Assembly: GCA_030649775.1 (NCBI GenBank)
Contig: JAUSFR010000079.1
Location: forward strand, 1-22,015
Length of the DNA: 22,015 nt
Direction: 5' to 3'
Origin: a bacterium
GTDB taxonomy: Bacteria > Patescibacteriota > Minisyncoccia > Phycocordibacterales > UBA10002
Shown in pieces: positions 20,166 through 22,015 of this stretch (within the stretch, counting starts at the first letter, position 1; the number at the start of each line of letters is the position of its first letter). The notes under the pieces were generated by a model that was not told the DNA's origin, made no database searches, and saw only the letters and a list, made by a program, of their open reading frames with translations. The position numbers were made by a program, and so were the translations under genes.

Positions 20166-20275
20166 CAATGCGAATCTACGAATGGAAGACTCGAATATAC
20201 AAATAAAATGAAGAAGTGGTCCCTTATTTTATTCGTGTCATTCGTTCGGGCATTCGCATTATTCGCATTGTGTTA
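20166..20275. repeat. CGAAT/ATTCG word-repeat spacer, copy C (empty)
   Basis: CAATGCGAATCTACGAATGG...CGAATATACAAATAAAAT, a 16-base loop, then ATTTTATTCGTGTCATTCG...ATTCGCATTGTGTTA. The last three bases are the complement of the rpsF TAA stop codon. Confidence 0.8.
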
Positions 20276-20779
20276 CTCCGCAATGAGTTTTTCAATAGAC
20301 TTATCAAGTTCGGTCTCGGATACCGGAACGGCGGGAGTGGCGTCTTTCGGCGCTTCCTTTCTCTCGCGTCGCTCGGTACGAAGACGTCCCATCGTGAGTG
20401 TGTGCTCGCGAACTGTTTTAATGAGAATGTATCGCAAAACCTTTTCACTCTGCTTGAACGCTTGGTCAATACGAAGCACACTTTCAGGTGAACTTTCAAA
20501 CTTCACCCAACCAAAATAGGCGTTCATGTGCTTCTGATAGACTCCTCCCGCGCGTTTCTGTATGGGGTACGCAAGCGGGCGAAGCTTCGGAAAATCTTCG
20601 GCGATAATCGCGACCTTTTCCTTTTCAAGCACGTCCTTGAGTGCGGTAACCTCGCGAGGAAGCTCCTCTTCCGACACCGTCGGTACAATGAGGTAACCGA
20701 CCTCGTAAATACGCGACACCGCCTCTTCTGCAGACCCGAGAGAAACGGGGGTCTCGCTCTTCACTATTTCATCTGTCAT
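20273..20779 (-). CDS. rpsF: 30S ribosomal protein bS6
   Basis: This 168-residue protein has the ferredoxin-like S6 core at about 24-120. Its marks are YEVGYLIVPTVSEEELPREV, LRPLAYPIQKRAGGVYQKHM, NAYFGWVKFESSPESVLRID and SEKVLRYILIKT. A 20-residue N-terminal extension and a 48-residue charged tail make it longer than the usual 95-135. It is first of the rpsF-efp-rpsR group. Its stop codon is part of CGAAT spacer copy C. A stem-loop at 20862-20897 lies in its upstream region and could be a leader. Confidence 0.95.
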   Translation of the reverse strand: MTDEIVKSETPVSLGSAEEAVSRIYEVGYLIVPTVSEEELPREVTALKDVLEKEKVAIIAEDFPKLRPLAYPIQKRAGGVYQKHMNAYFGWVKFESSPESVLRIDQAFKQSEKVLRYILIKTVREHTLTMGRLRTERRERKEAPKDATPAVPVSETELDKSIEKLIAE

Positions 20780-20861
20780 ATAGTTGCTTTATGGATAAAA
20801 GATGGCCGTTGGACACCCCTAAACCCTAGCGGGTCGGGTAAATCGGTCACCAAAGCATCGC

Positions 20862-20897
20862 TCCGTTTCTTGCCCACAAGGGGTAACAGGAAACGGA
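20862..20897 (-). promoter_or_regulatory. stem-loop in the rpsF upstream region
   Basis: TCCGTTTC and GAAACGGA (8 bp) enclose an inner CTTG/CAAG hairpin on the minus strand. No T run follows, so it is not a normal terminator. It could be an rpsF leader structure; I could not match the S6:S18-binding consensus with confidence. Confidence 0.35.
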
Positions 20898-20928
20898 ACT
20901 AAGCAGGGCAAGGTTATCACGGCTTTTA

Positions 20929-20976
20929 GAGCCTGTCCACTTTTTAGCTCGTAGTACGTAGAAAGTAGAACGTAGC
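20929..20976. repeat. single GAGCCTGTCCAC end plus GTAGTACGTAG word repeat
   Basis: TTA-GAGCCTGTCCAC (20926-20940) matches the MITE ends at 4869 and 6548, but no right end is seen. The words GTAGTACGTAG, AAAGTAGAACGTAGC (20951-20976) follow, with no complementary half. This looks like a remnant. Confidence 0.45.
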
Positions 20977-20997
20977 AAGAAAGAGGGACGGAAAATT

Positions 20998-21867
20998 CTA
21001 AGAAAGAGAGATACCAAAAAGATGTTCGGCGTTTTTAATGATTTGTGCACGCACCAGCTCCTCGTCTTCACCACGAATACGAGCAATGGCTTTGACCACC
21101 TCCTGTACATAGAGCGGTTCGTTGCGCTTTCCTCGAAAGGGCGCGGGGGTAACGTAGGGCGAGTCGGTTTCTGAAAGAATCCTATCGAGGGGAAGATACT
21201 GCACGATTCCCTCATAGTCTTTTGCGAAAGTCACCACGCCGGTGAACGAAAAGGTGAACCCGAGTTCAAGAAACGGTTTTGCTTCTTCAATAGAACCCGC
21301 GAAGAAATGGAGGTTACCCCTTACGGTAGATTCACGATTCAGGAAACATGATTCAAGAATCCGAAACGCATCAAGATACGCGGATTTTCCCGAACCGTTT
21401 CGCAAATGAAGCATCAACGGCTTCTTCACCTCAATCGCAAGTTCAATCTGCGCCCTGAATGCCTCCTCCTGCCTCTTCTGTTCCATGTTCCATCCTTCAT
21501 GTTCCATTCTGTAGTAGTCCAGCCCGCACTCCCCTATTCCTACGACTTTTGGATGTTCCGCTAGCGTCTTATAATTCGAGACTTCAAACGCTTCACCGCG
21601 CGAGGTGAACTCCTTACCTCCCTCCCCCAATTCTTTCTCGTCGTGAAATGATTTTGACGTGTGCACCGGGTGCAGTCCCACAATTGCGTAGACTCCTTGT
21701 TCGTATTTCTCGGCAAGCTCCACCGCCTTCTTTGACGTGTCCTGCTGTGTCCCCACGTTTATCATCGCCACCCCCGCATCCAAGGCGCGCTTCACTGTCG
21801 CCTCCCTATCCGCGTCAAAGGCGACGAAGTTGAGGTGGGAATGAATGTCTATGTAACGAAAGGGCAT
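20998..21867 (-). CDS. tatD: TatD-family metal-dependent hydrolase (DNase)
   Basis: This 289-residue TIM-barrel hydrolase belongs to a family with DNase activity. Metal ligands are in place: H9-x-H11 (DIHSHLN), E113 (GIGECGLDYY), H154 (LMLHLRNG), H187 (NLHFFAGS) and D235 (SETDSPYVTP); the RGKRNEP segment follows. Between GLDYYR and KRQEEAF it has MEHEGWNMEQ, encoded by GGAACATG-type word repeats at 21479-21511. It is downstream of metG, a frequent pairing. The spacer (21868-21906) is of TCATCATTC word type and runs up to the ATG. Confidence 0.93.
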   Translation of the reverse strand: MPFRYIDIHSHLNFVAFDADREATVKRALDAGVAMINVGTQQDTSKKAVELAEKYEQGVYAIVGLHPVHTSKSFHDEKELGEGGKEFTSRGEAFEVSNYKTLAEHPKVVGIGECGLDYYRMEHEGWNMEQKRQEEAFRAQIELAIEVKKPLMLHLRNGSGKSAYLDAFRILESCFLNRESTVRGNLHFFAGSIEEAKPFLELGFTFSFTGVVTFAKDYEGIVQYLPLDRILSETDSPYVTPAPFRGKRNEPLYVQEVVKAIARIRGEDEELVRAQIIKNAEHLFGISLS

Positions 21868-21906
21868 GAATCAAGAATGATGAGTTAGGAATTACGAAAC
21901 AGAAGA
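21868..21906 (-). repeat. TCATCATTC word repeat between metG and tatD
   Basis: On the minus strand it reads TTTCGTAATTCCTAACTCATC, ATTCTTGATTC, similar in style to the stretch before recA (16987-17036). Confidence 0.4.
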
Positions 21907-22015
21907 CTACTTTCTCGGGAACAGAGGCTCCGCGGGCATGCGATTTTCTTTGATGAGCGTTTTAATTCTTTCCGAAGTTTCGGGAAGTATGGGGTTAAGC
22001 ATCCGCGCAATGGTG
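21907..22015 (-). CDS. metG: methionyl-tRNA synthetase, C-terminal end (partial)
   Basis: The last 35 codons before a TAG (21907-21909) read TIARMLNPILPETSERIKTL, then IKENRMPAEPLFPRK. LNPILPETSERI and a terminal PLFPR are characteristic of the anticodon-binding end of class I MetRS. The gene continues beyond the window edge. Its place just before tatD supports the call. Confidence 0.8.
   Translation of the reverse strand, partial: TIARMLNPILPETSERIKTLIKENRMPAEPLFPRK

Overview
The window looks like a chromosomal piece of a Candidatus Patescibacteria (CPR) genome, most likely Parcubacteria. The signs are compact housekeeping genes without clear Shine-Dalgarno sequences, several -10 boxes lying only 5 to 10 nt from a start codon (leaderless-type), large Ser/Thr-rich surface proteins with peptidoglycan-binding (PGB) domains, a CPR-type HTH protein, and an EF-P with a non-canonical tip loop. 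TGA, TAG and TAA all act as stops, so the code looks standard. This placement is inference; no marker phylogeny was possible.

Layout. 1-2300: a small membrane protein (+), then rplL and rplJ (-) behind a recognisable L10 leader and promoter, and a 51-residue single-pass membrane ORF. 2323-10800: a cell-surface block on the minus strand. It holds a PGB-repeat protein, a fibre-like Ser/Thr-rich protein, a membrane-anchored TPR protein and a 1.2-kresidue S-layer-like protein with one PGB domain. 10800-13180: a gene-poor kilobase, an HTH protein, and a cluster of TAAAGGACAT sites that also touches the S-layer gene promoter. 13185-19030: ftsK, an Ig-like anchored protein, three small genes (two membrane proteins around a coiled-coil protein), recA, a GxxExxY nuclease-fold gene and ssb, all on the plus strand. 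19179-22015: rpsR, efp, rpsF, tatD and the 3' end of metG on the minus strand.

The intergenic DNA is the most unusual part. Most spacers are filled by self-complementary repeats of two kinds. The first is compact palindromic MITE-like elements with recognisable ends (GAGCCTRTYYA and AGGACTTACGCA families, plus GTCATTCC...GGGAATGAC hairpins). One of these sits inside another with a TAA duplication, and the empty site is present elsewhere in the window. The second is degenerate word-repeat spacers in which short words (CTAGGC, CGAAT, AACCAA, AAGCTCGAAG) fill the left half and their complements fill the right half, often running from the upstream stop codon to the downstream start codon. One CGAAT spacer, between recA and ssb, carries the complete GxxExxY gene exactly where the empty copies have a 13-16 nt loop. 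This could be a gene-bearing intergenic hairpin element and is the main candidate for an undescribed system here.
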